A stretch of 64,000 nt of DNA from an uncultured Alphaproteobacteria bacterium (GCA_902537615.1 CACBBU010000004.1:28501-92500); one strand, 5' to 3'; positions 1 through 9,929 are shown, counted from the first letter of the stretch. Translations and numbers: made by a program. The notes: a model not told the origin generated them from the letters alone.

Positions 1-2
1 AA

Positions 3-254
3 GGTCAGGTAATAATTGCTGGAACCTTTAAAGGAAATATTACAGCTAAATCATTAATAATTGAAAATACTTGTAAGTTTAATGGAAACATTAACTCTGA
101 ACATGTTCGTGTAGAGGGAAACGTTGTAGGGGACATTACTGCTGATCATTTAGAGGTATCTAATAGTGGAAATGTAGATGGTAAACTTAAAACAAATTCA
201 CTTTCAGTTGATTCAGGAGCACAAATATCAGGAAATGTGTCAAGAATCGCTTAG
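3..254 (+). CDS. Bactofilin (polymer-forming cytoskeletal protein), C-terminal part; 5' end outside window
   Basis: Open frame from nt 3 to TAG at 252-254: GQVIIAGTFKGNITAKSLIIENTCKFNGNINSEHVRVEGNVVGDITADHLEVSNSGNVDGKL..., the repetitive beta-helix pattern of bactofilins. Not in ORF track because it lacks a start. Confidence 0.8.
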   Translation, partial: GQVIIAGTFKGNITAKSLIIENTCKFNGNINSEHVRVEGNVVGDITADHLEVSNSGNVDGKLKTNSLSVDSGAQISGNVSRIA

Positions 255-505
255 TCTTTTAAACTTGACTTTTTTTGAGTTTCAACACAATTTTTAAAAA
301 AATCCATTGCTTTTTCATCGCCGTCAATTTTTTGAAGGTTCATTGCAGCAAATCTTCCCGCTGCTAATGAAACAGCCCACAAATCTTTTTTGTTTAAGGC
401 ATAATTGAATAACATAGATTCAACCTCATCTCGAATTTTTATGTATTTAGCTTTTTTGAAATTAATATTATTTGGGAACTTAATTATGTTTTGATTTTTT
501 GACAT
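251..505 (-). CDS. Hypothetical protein, 84 aa
   Basis: ORF convergent with the bactofilin gene, overlapping its stop by 4 nt; no recognised motif. Confidence 0.55.
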   Translation of the reverse strand: MSKNQNIIKFPNNINFKKAKYIKIRDEVESMLFNYALNKKDLWAVSLAAGRFAAMNLQKIDGDEKAMDFFKNCVETQKKSSLKD

Positions 506-585
506 AATTGATTTAACGACTAATGTATTGTAAATTTTAATAAAATATTATTTATGAAAATTCTTAATTATAAAAATTTGAGATA

Positions 586-972
586 ATGACTAAAAAGACA
601 ACAAAAAATCTTCCTGTTAAAGCAAAATCTACTGAATTAATCACCGTTAATCAGGAAAAAATTAGTCCCTTAGATATAACTCAAAAACTGCATCATTTAA
701 AAAGTAGGGCCGATGTAAGAAAATATTTACCAGACATTCTAGGACGAGTACTTGCCAGAATATGGATTGATTCAGGGTTTAAAGAGGAGTTTGCAAAGGA
801 CCCACAAAAAACACTTGAATTTAATGGTGTTTATTTACCAGAAGATATGTCTATTGAGTTTCAAAAGCCCAATTCAGATAGACCAAGAATTGTTGTTTAT
901 GAACAAAGACCTAACTCCAAATTTAAACTAAGAGTTTTATATTTACAACTGGTAATGATGGCTGGAAGGTGA
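586..972 (+). CDS. Nitrile-hydratase-alpha / NHLP-leader-like domain protein
   Basis: Motif LARIWIDSGFKEEFAKDPQKTLEFNGVYLPEDMSIEFQKPNSDRPRIVVYEQRP resembles the 'A.aW.Dp.Fk..ll.dP..al.e.G..lPe.v.i.v.e' signature of NHLP leaders and nitrile hydratase alpha. Confidence 0.55.
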   Translation: MTKKTTKNLPVKAKSTELITVNQEKISPLDITQKLHHLKSRADVRKYLPDILGRVLARIWIDSGFKEEFAKDPQKTLEFNGVYLPEDMSIEFQKPNSDRPRIVVYEQRPNSKFKLRVLYLQLVMMAGR

Positions 973-1604
973 TTTTTTTTAGAATAATAATTTGCTTCTT
1001 TTTTTTCAACAGTCTAAACGCTGATGAGATTTTAGGTGATGAAGAATTTTATGATAAAGGTGTTTCACTCTATGAAAAAGGTTCTTTTGACGAATCATTT
1101 ATAGTGTTTTTCAACTTAGCAGAAAAAGGCCATAACGACTCAATTTTCAACCTATCAAATATGTATTACGAAGGTATTGGAACTATACAAAATTATAAAC
1201 TATCTTTAAAATATTGCTGGTTATGTGCTCTTAACGGTAATAAAAGATGTATTGAAAAACTAGATAAAATAAAAAACAAATTAACTGAAAATGTTGTTCA
1301 AGAAATAGCTGATCAAATTCCACAACTTTTAGAAAAAAATTTCGTTGAATATAATAATTCAAAATCTGCCTTTAAGTTAGGCTTTTGGTTTGAGAATTTT
1401 TCTCCGGAAATTGATTATGAACAATCCTATTTATGGTATTCTGTATCTGTAAGTGGTGGTATTTATAGAGCTATGAAACTTAGGGATAGAGTTGGTGAGG
1501 AAATTGAAGCAGAAAAAATTGTTGAGTTACAGACTAAAGCTGAAGAGATTTTAACTAAAAACAAATATTTTAATCAAAGAGAAAAAACGGAAGGAAACAT
1601 ATGA
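969..1604 (+). CDS. Exported Sel1-like repeat protein
   Basis: GTG start overlapping upstream stop (GTGA); hydrophobic N-terminus; Sel1-like repeats (SIFNLSNMYYEGIGTIQNYKLSLKYCWLCALNG...). Confidence 0.65.
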   Translation: MIFFRIIICFFFFNSLNADEILGDEEFYDKGVSLYEKGSFDESFIVFFNLAEKGHNDSIFNLSNMYYEGIGTIQNYKLSLKYCWLCALNGNKRCIEKLDKIKNKLTENVVQEIADQIPQLLEKNFVEYNNSKSAFKLGFWFENFSPEIDYEQSYLWYSVSVSGGIYRAMKLRDRVGEEIEAEKIVELQTKAEEILTKNKYFNQREKTEGNI

Positions 1605-1822
1605 AATTTAAAGTACATTGGATCATTGACGGAATAGCTGAGATTGAAGGAGAATCAAAAGAAGATGCAGAAAAAAAACTTCAAGAGTCTTTGGAGGAAT
1701 ATGTTAAAAATTCTGAAGACTTGATGAACAAATTTATTGCAAAATCTATTCAAGGCACCGCTTATTTAGAAGGAGAGAAAAATAACGAAAAAGAAGATGA
1801 AAATGAAAAAAAAGAAGACTAG
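1601..1822 (+). CDS. Hypothetical protein, 73 aa, acidic C-terminus
   Basis: ATGA overlap with upstream stop, same operon; no recognised family. Confidence 0.5.
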   Translation: MKFKVHWIIDGIAEIEGESKEDAEKKLQESLEEYVKNSEDLMNKFIAKSIQGTAYLEGEKNNEKEDENEKKED

Positions 1823-2081
1823 CTTTCTACTGCTTTTTGTTTTTTTTTTACCGCTTGAAGTTGATTCTGTCGGTAGAAAGTATGAACCAGAAGAAGGCAC
1901 ATTTGATAGAAGAAAAAGAATAGAAATAAGACCGCTTTGTAGATTAGTAAAAGAAACAATAGTTCCTGACGACGTTATTTGCGAGTACCAATCCCAAAAG
2001 AGAGGAGATAAAAATAAGGAAATCTATCTTGGTGCACCCGGAAATACATGTCAAAAACAAATTGTTTGTCCAAAAAAATGA
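1797..2081 (+). CDS. Hypothetical exported protein, 94 aa
   Basis: Lys-rich plus hydrophobic signal-like N-terminus (MKMKKKKTSFLLLFVFFLPL); four Cys in the mature part. Confidence 0.5.
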   Translation: MKMKKKKTSFLLLFVFFLPLEVDSVGRKYEPEEGTFDRRKRIEIRPLCRLVKETIVPDDVICEYQSQKRGDKNKEIYLGAPGNTCQKQIVCPKK

Positions 2082-3004
2082 CAGTCTTAAAAAATTTAAA
2101 TCTTACTAGAAATAGAGTTTGGAAGCTTTTAGAACCTGCTGAAGATAACGATAATTTTTCAAAGTTTATTGATATTTTTTTAGTTAATTTAATTTTTTTC
2201 AATATTTTAGTGGTTATTTTAGAAACAGTTGAAACACTTTATTTAAAATATAAATTATGGTTTATATACTTTGAGTTATTTTCCGTAACAATTTTCTCAC
2301 TAGAGTATATTAGCAGATTTTGGTCATGTGTTGAAAATAAAAAAAAAAATGAGACAAATGGAAAAGCTAGGCTCAGATATATTTTTAGTTTCGCAGCCAT
2401 AATTGACCTAATTGCTATTCTTCCCAGTCTTTTAGCTTTTTTATTTCCAACTGTAGATCTTAGATTTGTAAGAGCCCTAAGAATTTTTAGATTACTTAAA
2501 TTTTCAAGATACTCTAACTCAATAAATACACTGCTTGTAGTTTTATGGGATCAGCGAAAATCCCTTGGCGCAGCATTTTTTATACTATTCATAGTCCTAA
2601 TCATATCATCAAGTGGGATGTATATTGTAGAAAAGGATGTACAACCTGAAAAATTTGGGAGCATTCCTCAGTCAATGTGGTGGTCAATAGTTACTTTAAC
2701 AACTGTAGGATATGGAGATGTTTATCCGCTTACTTCAATGGGTAAGTTTTTTGGATCAATTATCATTATACTTGGAATTGGAACAGTAGCTCTTCCATCC
2801 GGTATTTTAGCCTCAGCATTTACTGAATATACTAGAAGAAACCAAAAAAAATACGAAGATAAATTAAAGTTTATGTTATCCGATAACATTATTGACGATA
2901 ATGAAAGAAAAGAATTAGATGAACTGTCAGAAAAACTTAACCTTTCGGACGAAGATATTGCCGCAATTGAGGCGCATTATAAAAATAAAAAAAAGAAGCC
3001 TTAA
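2078..3004 (+). CDS. Voltage-gated potassium channel family protein
   Basis: Selectivity filter TLTTVGYGDVYP and S4-like LRFVRALRIFRLLKFSR. Start chosen at ATG 2078 (ATGA overlap) instead of 2048. Confidence 0.9.
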   Translation: MTVLKNLNLTRNRVWKLLEPAEDNDNFSKFIDIFLVNLIFFNILVVILETVETLYLKYKLWFIYFELFSVTIFSLEYISRFWSCVENKKKNETNGKARLRYIFSFAAIIDLIAILPSLLAFLFPTVDLRFVRALRIFRLLKFSRYSNSINTLLVVLWDQRKSLGAAFFILFIVLIISSSGMYIVEKDVQPEKFGSIPQSMWWSIVTLTTVGYGDVYPLTSMGKFFGSIIIILGIGTVALPSGILASAFTEYTRRNQKKYEDKLKFMLSDNIIDDNERKELDELSEKLNLSDEDIAAIEAHYKNKKKKP

Positions 3005-6000
3005 CCTACAGCACCAATAAAATGCGAAATACCTGTACTGACTCTTCTCGCACATTCGTAAAGAGCCTCTAGTTGTCTGAAGATATTTTTTTCCTCTTTT
3101 GAATAATCTATATTCTGCTCACTTAAGTAATTTGAGGGTTCGCCAAAACCGGAGTATGAAGTACTAACTTTTTTTACTGGAAAGATTTTTCTTAAAGTTT
3201 CTACAGCATCTAACACATCAAATCTTATTAACTTAGCGATTATTTCATCTCTAGATGTACCCGCTTGATCACTAAATTTTGGAACTCTTACAGATAATAG
3301 AAAAATTTCATGAATTATAGATACTCTTATGCCATGCATAAGTAAGAGTTCATCTCTAATTTCTTTCTCAACAACTCTCCCCCTACCAACTGCGATTCTC
3401 CCTCTATTTTTTCTTCCTAATATCCAATTTCTAATTTCCATATATTCTTGGTGCAATGTTCTATAGACTTTGTTAAATCGCCAATGAACATCAAACTTTT
3501 CAAGAAGATTTGCAACTTCTTTCATGTTCTCGCTTCTGTTAGAATCTGCTGTTCTTGTAGACCAAGATAACCACATACCTGGATCGTAACAATCAACGTA
3601 AGCTTTAAGAACCTCAATGTCACTAAAAGCAAATGCATATTTTATCATATCCATGATTCTTCTAAATCTGCTTGAAGTTTTATAGTATTTATTAAATTGC
3701 TCAGGGTTTTTTCTCAAAAATTTACCCACCCCTCCAAGAGTGTTAGCTAACATACCAAGTTGTTGTAAAATATTATTCTGAGGAATAGCTCTAGTTTGAC
3801 TGGGATGGTAAACAAGTGTTTTTGAAGATCCATCCACAAATCTTTTTACAGCTCTTGAACCTGTAGAATGTGTTAGATTCACACTGAAATTATTTAATAA
3901 TGCTGCATAGTTCGGATCGTCCATTATGTCAGTATTAAATTGTTTAATAGTATTTACAAATTCAATTCCAAAGTCTGCTGATTCGTAAAGTGAATCATGT
4001 GTTTCTAAATCATTATTGTTAAAACAAAAATCTAAAATTCTTGCTATAGAGGCAAAAGCTAAATCATGATTCATAAAATATTGATAACCATCACCACCTT
4101 GAAAGCTAATTTCCTGTACTAAATTAATGTTCCATTCCCTTAATTTTTTTCTTGTGTAAGAGCAACTTACATAACCTAGCCTATCAAGAAGAGATACGGG
4201 GTGCCCCCCTCTTCCAATTGATTCACCGTGCGTGTTAAAAATTAAAAGCTTTACATTAGACAAATTATTAACTGATAAAACTTTAGCAATTTTTCTTTGA
4301 AGATTTTCAATTGACAGGACTGCTGCTGACTGACCTAAATATCTTCCTGCATCAGAATACCCAGTTTGAACACTGAGTTTTTGCCTTTTTATAACATATT
4401 TTTTATAGTGAATATTTTTCAACAATGATGAGATTACTTCATGGCCAGTTGAAAGTCCCTTTTCTGTTTCAAATAAAGGTGATATATCAATTTTTTCATC
4501 AACACCAAAAAGTTTTGAAAAATACAAAGCTGTCATAACTGTCAAAGCATAATCACATTCAGCAATAAGAAATCTGATGGTTTGGTTTTCATCAATATAT
4601 TTAAACATTTGTTTAATAATCATGAAGTACCTTCTAGCATTCATATTTTCCTCAAGTATGCTCCCAAAATTAATTTTGACTGGCGTTACATTTTCAATCA
4701 ATCTTGAAATTACTTGAAGATAAGTTCTTTTATTTGATGGATCATCAGGATCACCTTTTAAATCAATTTCTTTAGAAATTGCGTTGTTCAATTGATTAGC
4801 ATTCAACCTAACTTGGGTTCTACCTAGTCCTAAGCCAAAATTTTTAATCTCAATTTTAAAAATGATTAAATTATCTAGCAATTTTTGGTAGTTTTTATTT
4901 TTTTTTAATTTTACAGAATCAATAATATCATTAATTCTTTCAACCAATGATTTTTCATCTGTAATTAATTTATTTTTATTTTGGAATAAAAAATTTGAAA
5001 TATATTTAACATCGTCAATATTATCTAAAAGTTTAGGGTTTGAAAAATACTCAAGAATTTTTTTGTTAATTGATATTGATTCAGAAATTAATTTATTAAA
5101 ACTTTGTATTTGCTTTCTTAGGGCTTTGTCTTTAGAAATTTTTAAAATTGCTTTAATACTTTTTTCATATTCAAGTAGTTGCTCTAACTTTACTTTAAGC
5201 CTTTTAGAAAAGGTGTTACTCCATGAAATATCGCCTCTTCCATCAACATCATAACCTACCCAAGTATGTAATCTGAAAATTTGAGGCATAACCTCATAAT
5301 ATTCATTTGGAAAAATCTCTTTTGTTACATTTACGACAATCTTAAAAAAGCTACTTAAAGCCCGTTGTAAGTTTTTTAAAGCGATGATTGATAATTCATG
5401 CTCAAAATCCAAAGATATATTTTTTTCAGGTTTTTGTTCAGTTTTAAAAATATCTTTTATAATTGATTTTAGTTCTGAATCACTAATTTTTTTTCCTTTT
5501 TCATTCTTATTTGTTGCAAGCTTAGCCAAATTTATCATTATTTGGTGTGTCATTCCAAAAGTAGGGTGAGCCGTAAGTACAATGCCAAAAGTCTCTTTTT
5601 GTAATTTTTTATTAAACTCGTAGAATGAAATTTTTTGATTTTTTTTGAAGGCAAGGGATTTGATAATCTTATGTATAGATTTGCTATTTTCCTCTTTACT
5701 TACACTTCCCATATAATTCTTTAAACGATCCGCTCTAAAGCCAAGCGAGCCAACTGCTAATCTTTGGATTAAAGCTTCTAAGGCTGAATAGTTTAATAAA
5801 TTTTTTTCTAATCTTCTGGAAATATCTAAAGCTAACATTGTAATAGAATTTGAAAAAGGATCTTTTTCAGCACCAGACCTAATTTTATCAAGATCTTTTT
5901 GTAATATTTTTCTTAACATTTGTGTATCAATATCTTTGTCTACTGGAAAACAACTCCAAGTTTTTGGTAGGAGTGGTTTTCTATATAAATCCATTTCTGA

Positions 6001-6033
6001 ATGAGAAAGTTTTCTAATATTTATACTTGTCAT
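3001..6033 (-). CDS. Phosphoenolpyruvate carboxylase-like protein (divergent)
   Basis: PEPC-like motifs TAHPTFGMTHQ, QTGYSDAGRYLGQSAAV, HGESIGRGGHP; 1010 aa. Catalytic motifs deviate from canonical PEPC. Confidence 0.75.
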   Translation of the reverse strand: MTSINIRKLSHSEMDLYRKPLLPKTWSCFPVDKDIDTQMLRKILQKDLDKIRSGAEKDPFSNSITMLALDISRRLEKNLLNYSALEALIQRLAVGSLGFRADRLKNYMGSVSKEENSKSIHKIIKSLAFKKNQKISFYEFNKKLQKETFGIVLTAHPTFGMTHQIMINLAKLATNKNEKGKKISDSELKSIIKDIFKTEQKPEKNISLDFEHELSIIALKNLQRALSSFFKIVVNVTKEIFPNEYYEVMPQIFRLHTWVGYDVDGRGDISWSNTFSKRLKVKLEQLLEYEKSIKAILKISKDKALRKQIQSFNKLISESISINKKILEYFSNPKLLDNIDDVKYISNFLFQNKNKLITDEKSLVERINDIIDSVKLKKNKNYQKLLDNLIIFKIEIKNFGLGLGRTQVRLNANQLNNAISKEIDLKGDPDDPSNKRTYLQVISRLIENVTPVKINFGSILEENMNARRYFMIIKQMFKYIDENQTIRFLIAECDYALTVMTALYFSKLFGVDEKIDISPLFETEKGLSTGHEVISSLLKNIHYKKYVIKRQKLSVQTGYSDAGRYLGQSAAVLSIENLQRKIAKVLSVNNLSNVKLLIFNTHGESIGRGGHPVSLLDRLGYVSCSYTRKKLREWNINLVQEISFQGGDGYQYFMNHDLAFASIARILDFCFNNNDLETHDSLYESADFGIEFVNTIKQFNTDIMDDPNYAALLNNFSVNLTHSTGSRAVKRFVDGSSKTLVYHPSQTRAIPQNNILQQLGMLANTLGGVGKFLRKNPEQFNKYYKTSSRFRRIMDMIKYAFAFSDIEVLKAYVDCYDPGMWLSWSTRTADSNRSENMKEVANLLEKFDVHWRFNKVYRTLHQEYMEIRNWILGRKNRGRIAVGRGRVVEKEIRDELLLMHGIRVSIIHEIFLLSVRVPKFSDQAGTSRDEIIAKLIRFDVLDAVETLRKIFPVKKVSTSYSGFGEPSNYLSEQNIDYSKEEKNIFRQLEALYECARRVSTGISHFIGAVG

Positions 6034-6108
6034 TGTTTAAAAAATCCTATAGATAAATGTTTATATCATAGTTTCAATCCTTATGAAGTTTTTTTAAAAA
6101 ATCAATCT

Positions 6109-6876
6109 ATGGCATTATTAAAAGAAAAAGTCTTAAGTGTTCATCATTGGACAGACAAAACATTTAGCTTCAAAACCACAAGAAATATGGGTTTTAGATT
6201 CAAAAATGGTGAATTTGCTATGATAGGGTTGGAAATTAATGGTAAGCCTCTTTTAAGAGCCTACTCGGTGGTAAGCCCTAATCATGAAGATCATCTTGAG
6301 TTTTTATCAATAAAAGTTCCAAACGGTCCTTTAACAAGTAGACTTCAACATATTAAAGTTGATGATCAAATTTTGATTAATTCAAAACCAACTGGGACAT
6401 TAGTTTGTGATTATTTGCTTCCAGGTAGAAATCTTTTCATGTTATCAACTGGAACAGGACTTGCCCCATTTATGAGTATTTCCAGAGATCCTGAAACCTA
6501 TGAAAAATTCAAAAAAGTAGTACTAGTTCATGGAGTGAGAACAGCCGAAGAACTTGCTTATAAGGATACATTAAATAATCTGAACAATGATCATGTATAT
6601 TCGGAAGTTACAAAAGGAAATTTTATCTACTTTAATACTGTTACAAGAGATGAGTGGCCTCGTAAGGGTAGAATAACAAAATGGTTGTATGAAAAAACAT
6701 TATGGGCTGCTCTCAAAATTGATGAGTTTAACCCTGAAGAAGATAGAGTTATGATTTGTGGTTCAGAGGAAATGACATTTGAAATTAAAGACATATTTGA
6801 AAAACTTGGTTCGTTAGAGGGTTCAACTAAGGTTCAAGGTGGATTTGTAATTGAAAAAGCTTTTGCAGAGAAATAA
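6109..6876 (+). CDS. fpr: Ferredoxin/flavodoxin--NADP+ reductase
   Basis: LLRAYSVVSPNHED (FAD-binding RxYS), LFMLSTGTGLAPFMSISRDP (NADP-binding). Start placed at MALLKEKV (ATG 6109). Confidence 0.88.
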   Translation: MALLKEKVLSVHHWTDKTFSFKTTRNMGFRFKNGEFAMIGLEINGKPLLRAYSVVSPNHEDHLEFLSIKVPNGPLTSRLQHIKVDDQILINSKPTGTLVCDYLLPGRNLFMLSTGTGLAPFMSISRDPETYEKFKKVVLVHGVRTAEELAYKDTLNNLNNDHVYSEVTKGNFIYFNTVTRDEWPRKGRITKWLYEKTLWAALKIDEFNPEEDRVMICGSEEMTFEIKDIFEKLGSLEGSTKVQGGFVIEKAFAEK

Positions 6877-6884
6877 GAATAATT

Positions 6885-7520
6885 ATGATTAAGCTTGTAT
6901 ATTTTGATTTCAATTTTTGGCGTGTAGATATTTTAAGACTCAGTCTTGGATATTCTGGCATTCCCTATGAATATAAAAGAATTAAAAGGCAAGAATGGCC
7001 AAAAGAAAAACAAAACTTTCCATTCGGACAATTGCCAATCATTATTTATGATGATAAGCAATATGCCCAAACCCATTCTATTGCAAGACTTTGTGCAATA
7101 GAATCAGGGCTCTATGCAAATGATAAACTTAAAGCAATTGTTATTGATCAAGTTCTAGATTGGGCCAACGAAATTACAAACAAAATTGCACCATCAATAA
7201 GAGCGGCTATCAGAGATAAGGATTTAGAAAAATCAAAAAGACTAAGGGAGGAGTTTATAAAAAATGATCTTTTAGTTTGGTTTTCTTATTTGGAAAAACT
7301 TTTTGATAAAAATTCTTCAAAAAAAATATTTTTTAATGATAAATTTAGTATGGCTGATATTGTGGCGTGGAGAGTCACGTATTGGTTTTATTGTGGTAGA
7401 CTTGATCAAATAGATAATATGTTTTTAAATGAGTTTCCTTTAATTCAAAACTTTTTTAAGCAAATGAACACCTTTAAACCCTTCATCAAACTTAGTGAGT
7501 ATAAAGATATTATTAATTAG
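6885..7520 (+). CDS. Glutathione S-transferase family protein
   Basis: N-terminal thioredoxin-like domain with FPFGQLPIIIYDDKQYAQTHSIARLCA and all-helical C-terminus (FSMADIVAW). Confidence 0.82.
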   Translation: MIKLVYFDFNFWRVDILRLSLGYSGIPYEYKRIKRQEWPKEKQNFPFGQLPIIIYDDKQYAQTHSIARLCAIESGLYANDKLKAIVIDQVLDWANEITNKIAPSIRAAIRDKDLEKSKRLREEFIKNDLLVWFSYLEKLFDKNSSKKIFFNDKFSMADIVAWRVTYWFYCGRLDQIDNMFLNEFPLIQNFFKQMNTFKPFIKLSEYKDIIN

Positions 7521-8769
7521 ACTTTTGCATTTCTAATTGAAAGTTTTTTTTCATCCAAAATAAAACAAAAATTGCTGGTATACCTAAAAATATTGATAAA
7601 ACAAAAAAGTTAGTCCAACCAAAAGATTCAACTAAAAAACCAGAGGGTGATGATAAAACTGTCCTCGCTAACCCCATAATTGATGATAAAAGAGCATATT
7701 GCGTTCCAGTATAGTTTTTATTACATAGGGCTGATAAATACGCAACAAAAGCTGCCGATCCCAAACCACCAGAAAAATTTTCACCTGCAATAGTAAGATA
7801 AAGATACGAAATCTCAGGTCCAACTAAATTTAGCAAAACGTACATAAGGTTTGATATTGCCTGAAAAAAGCCTGAAGTAATTAAAGCATTTATTATTCCA
7901 ATTTTCTTAACTAAGTATCCACCTAAAAATACACCAATAATAGTCATCAATACGCCAAAAACCTTGCTTGCATTTGCAATGTCAATATTTGAAAATCCTA
8001 ATTTTACATAAAATGGGTTTGCCATAACCCCAGCAATTACATCACCAAATTTAAAAGAAAATATTAAAATTAATATTAGAAAAATTTTAATAGCCGAGTG
8101 TCGGAACAAAAACTCGTAAAAAGGTTTTAGTAAATTTTTTTCACTTTCTTTTTTAAAAGAATAATCTTTCTTAATAGGAATAAATAAGATCAATAATGCC
8201 AAAAATAAAATTATTAAACCAACAATTGTAAAAACTATACTCCAATTAAAGTAATATTTTAGGTAAAGTGAACCAGCTCCAGCTAATATTCCACCTATTC
8301 TGTAACCGAATTGTGTGACTGCAGCCCCTGCGCCCTGAGAACTATCATCTAATATTTCTATCCTATAACCATCTATAACGATGTCTTGCGAAGCCGAAAA
8401 AAATGAAACTAATAATGCAAAAAAAGCAGTTAATTCAATATTTTTAGTTGGACTACTTAAACCCAGTAAAAAAATAGAGAAAATTAGGAAAAATTGGATT
8501 ACAAAAAGCCATGATTTCCTATGACCAACAATCTTATGCAAAATTGGTATTTTAAAACTGTCAATGAAAGGAGCCCATAAAAATTTAATAGTCCATGGAA
8601 TTTGAGTTAATGCGAATAAACCTATTGTTGAAATATCTATGTTTTCTCTCGTTAGCCAGATAAACAAAGTAGATAAAATTAAATAAAGTGGAATACCACT
8701 TGATATCCCCATCAAAAAAATTAAAAACTGATTTTTATTTAAATATAAAGATGAAAAATTTTGAATCAT
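7513..8769 (-). CDS. AmpG-like MFS permease
   Basis: Polytopic; GISSGIPLYLILSTLFIWL, IPWTIKFLWAPFIDS, GHRKSWLF typical of AmpG/SLC33. Start corrected to ATG at 8769; the upstream part of the ORF is antisense to the next gene. Confidence 0.82.
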   Translation of the reverse strand: MIQNFSSLYLNKNQFLIFLMGISSGIPLYLILSTLFIWLTRENIDISTIGLFALTQIPWTIKFLWAPFIDSFKIPILHKIVGHRKSWLFVIQFFLIFSIFLLGLSSPTKNIELTAFFALLVSFFSASQDIVIDGYRIEILDDSSQGAGAAVTQFGYRIGGILAGAGSLYLKYYFNWSIVFTIVGLIILFLALLILFIPIKKDYSFKKESEKNLLKPFYEFLFRHSAIKIFLILILIFSFKFGDVIAGVMANPFYVKLGFSNIDIANASKVFGVLMTIIGVFLGGYLVKKIGIINALITSGFFQAISNLMYVLLNLVGPEISYLYLTIAGENFSGGLGSAAFVAYLSALCNKNYTGTQYALLSSIMGLARTVLSSPSGFLVESFGWTNFFVLSIFLGIPAIFVLFWMKKNFQLEMQKSN

Positions 8770-8806
8770 ACATTGAAATTTTATAATAAAATACAATAAT
8801 AATAAT

Positions 8807-9193
8807 ATGAAATTTTTAATCCATATAATATTTACCGTTTTATTTTTTTCTAGCTCACACACTATAGCAAGTAACGATATACCCAATCTAGTCGGAACGT
8901 GGATAGGAATTAATAAAACCATCTCAGAACAACGTGGATATAGATCCTGGGAAAAGAAAGTTGAAATTCTTGAACAGGATGAAAGACGTTTTAAAGGCAC
9001 CTTCTCCTACACTGATGGAACTAAGAACTTCTTCGGTGTAATTCATCCTGATAACAAAACTATTACCTGGGTTGCATCTAACAGTCGAGGATATAACATG
9101 GGAAAACTACTTACCAAAAATAAGATTAGCGCATGCTATGTAGAATCAGGTATTGACGCAACTGCCGGATGTGCGGAATTAGTAAGAGAATAG
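8807..9193 (+). CDS. Hypothetical exported protein, 128 aa
   Basis: Signal peptide-like N-terminus (MKFLIHIIFTVLFFSSSHTIAS), GTWIGINK... lipocalin-like beta pattern; divergent from ampG-like gene. Confidence 0.6.
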   Translation: MKFLIHIIFTVLFFSSSHTIASNDIPNLVGTWIGINKTISEQRGYRSWEKKVEILEQDERRFKGTFSYTDGTKNFFGVIHPDNKTITWVASNSRGYNMGKLLTKNKISACYVESGIDATAGCAELVRE

Positions 9194-9195
9194 CC

Positions 9196-9906
9196 TCACA
9201 ATAGTTCCCTAATTAATGAAGTTGGTTTCTTCATAAACTCTTTCCTTGAGCCTTGCCAGTGCACTCTAGCCCTATCTATTACTATAAATTCTTTAAAATA
9301 CTTCAATGCACTTTTAATATCAGAGGATACTGCTAACATTGTAATGTTAAACTCTTCACAAAGATTTGAAATAATGTTAAAAATCATATTTGTTTTTATC
9401 GGGTCTAAACCTGCTGTAGGTTCATCTAATAAAAGAAATTTAGGTTCGTGAGAAATCGCTCTTGCTATTGCAACTCTTTTTCTCATCCCACCTGATAATT
9501 CTGAAGGATACAAAAAAGCATCATTAACATTCAAACCCACTTTTTTAAGTAACTTTTGTGATTTCTTTATCAAAGCAGATTTTTTATTATTTAAGCTTTT
9601 AAACATTATATTTTCCCATACCTTCATACTGTCAAAAAGTGCATCTTTTTCAAAAACCATTCCTATTGAATTCACTACAGCATTAAATTCAATTCTATCC
9701 TCAACTGATATATTATTTATTTTTATTTCTCCACTAGAAATCTTAGTTAGGCCTATTATTGATTTAAGTATGGTGCTCTTACCTGACAAACCTTTGCCTA
9801 CTATGCATTTAGGAGCATTCGGTCTTACCTCAAAAGAAATATCATTTAAAATTTTTTTTTCTTCAAAATGAAGATTAACTTTATCTAAATAAATTGTATT
9901 ATACAT
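9196..9906 (-). CDS. ABC transporter ATP-binding protein, MlaF-like
   Basis: Walker A GKGLSGKST, signature LSGGMRKRVAIARA, Walker B FLLLDEPTAGLDP; GGMRKRVAIARA is typical of MlaF/Ttg2A. Confidence 0.82.
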   Translation of the reverse strand: MYNTIYLDKVNLHFEEKKILNDISFEVRPNAPKCIVGKGLSGKSTILKSIIGLTKISSGEIKINNISVEDRIEFNAVVNSIGMVFEKDALFDSMKVWENIMFKSLNNKKSALIKKSQKLLKKVGLNVNDAFLYPSELSGGMRKRVAIARAISHEPKFLLLDEPTAGLDPIKTNMIFNIISNLCEEFNITMLAVSSDIKSALKYFKEFIVIDRARVHWQGSRKEFMKKPTSLIRELL

Positions 9907-9929
9907 AAAAAACCTAATTCAATTTTATT

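Noticed and set aside
1975-2202. Minus-strand ORF of 75 aa
   Set aside because: Antisense to two coupled plus-strand genes; no motif.
5063-5569. Plus-strand ORFs 5063-5254 and 5384-5569
   Set aside because: Antisense to the well-supported PEPC-like gene; composition consistent with chance ORFs.
8770-9000. N-terminal extension of the AmpG-like ORF
   Set aside because: Overlaps the divergent exported protein gene at 8807-9193; a plausible ATG exists at 8769.
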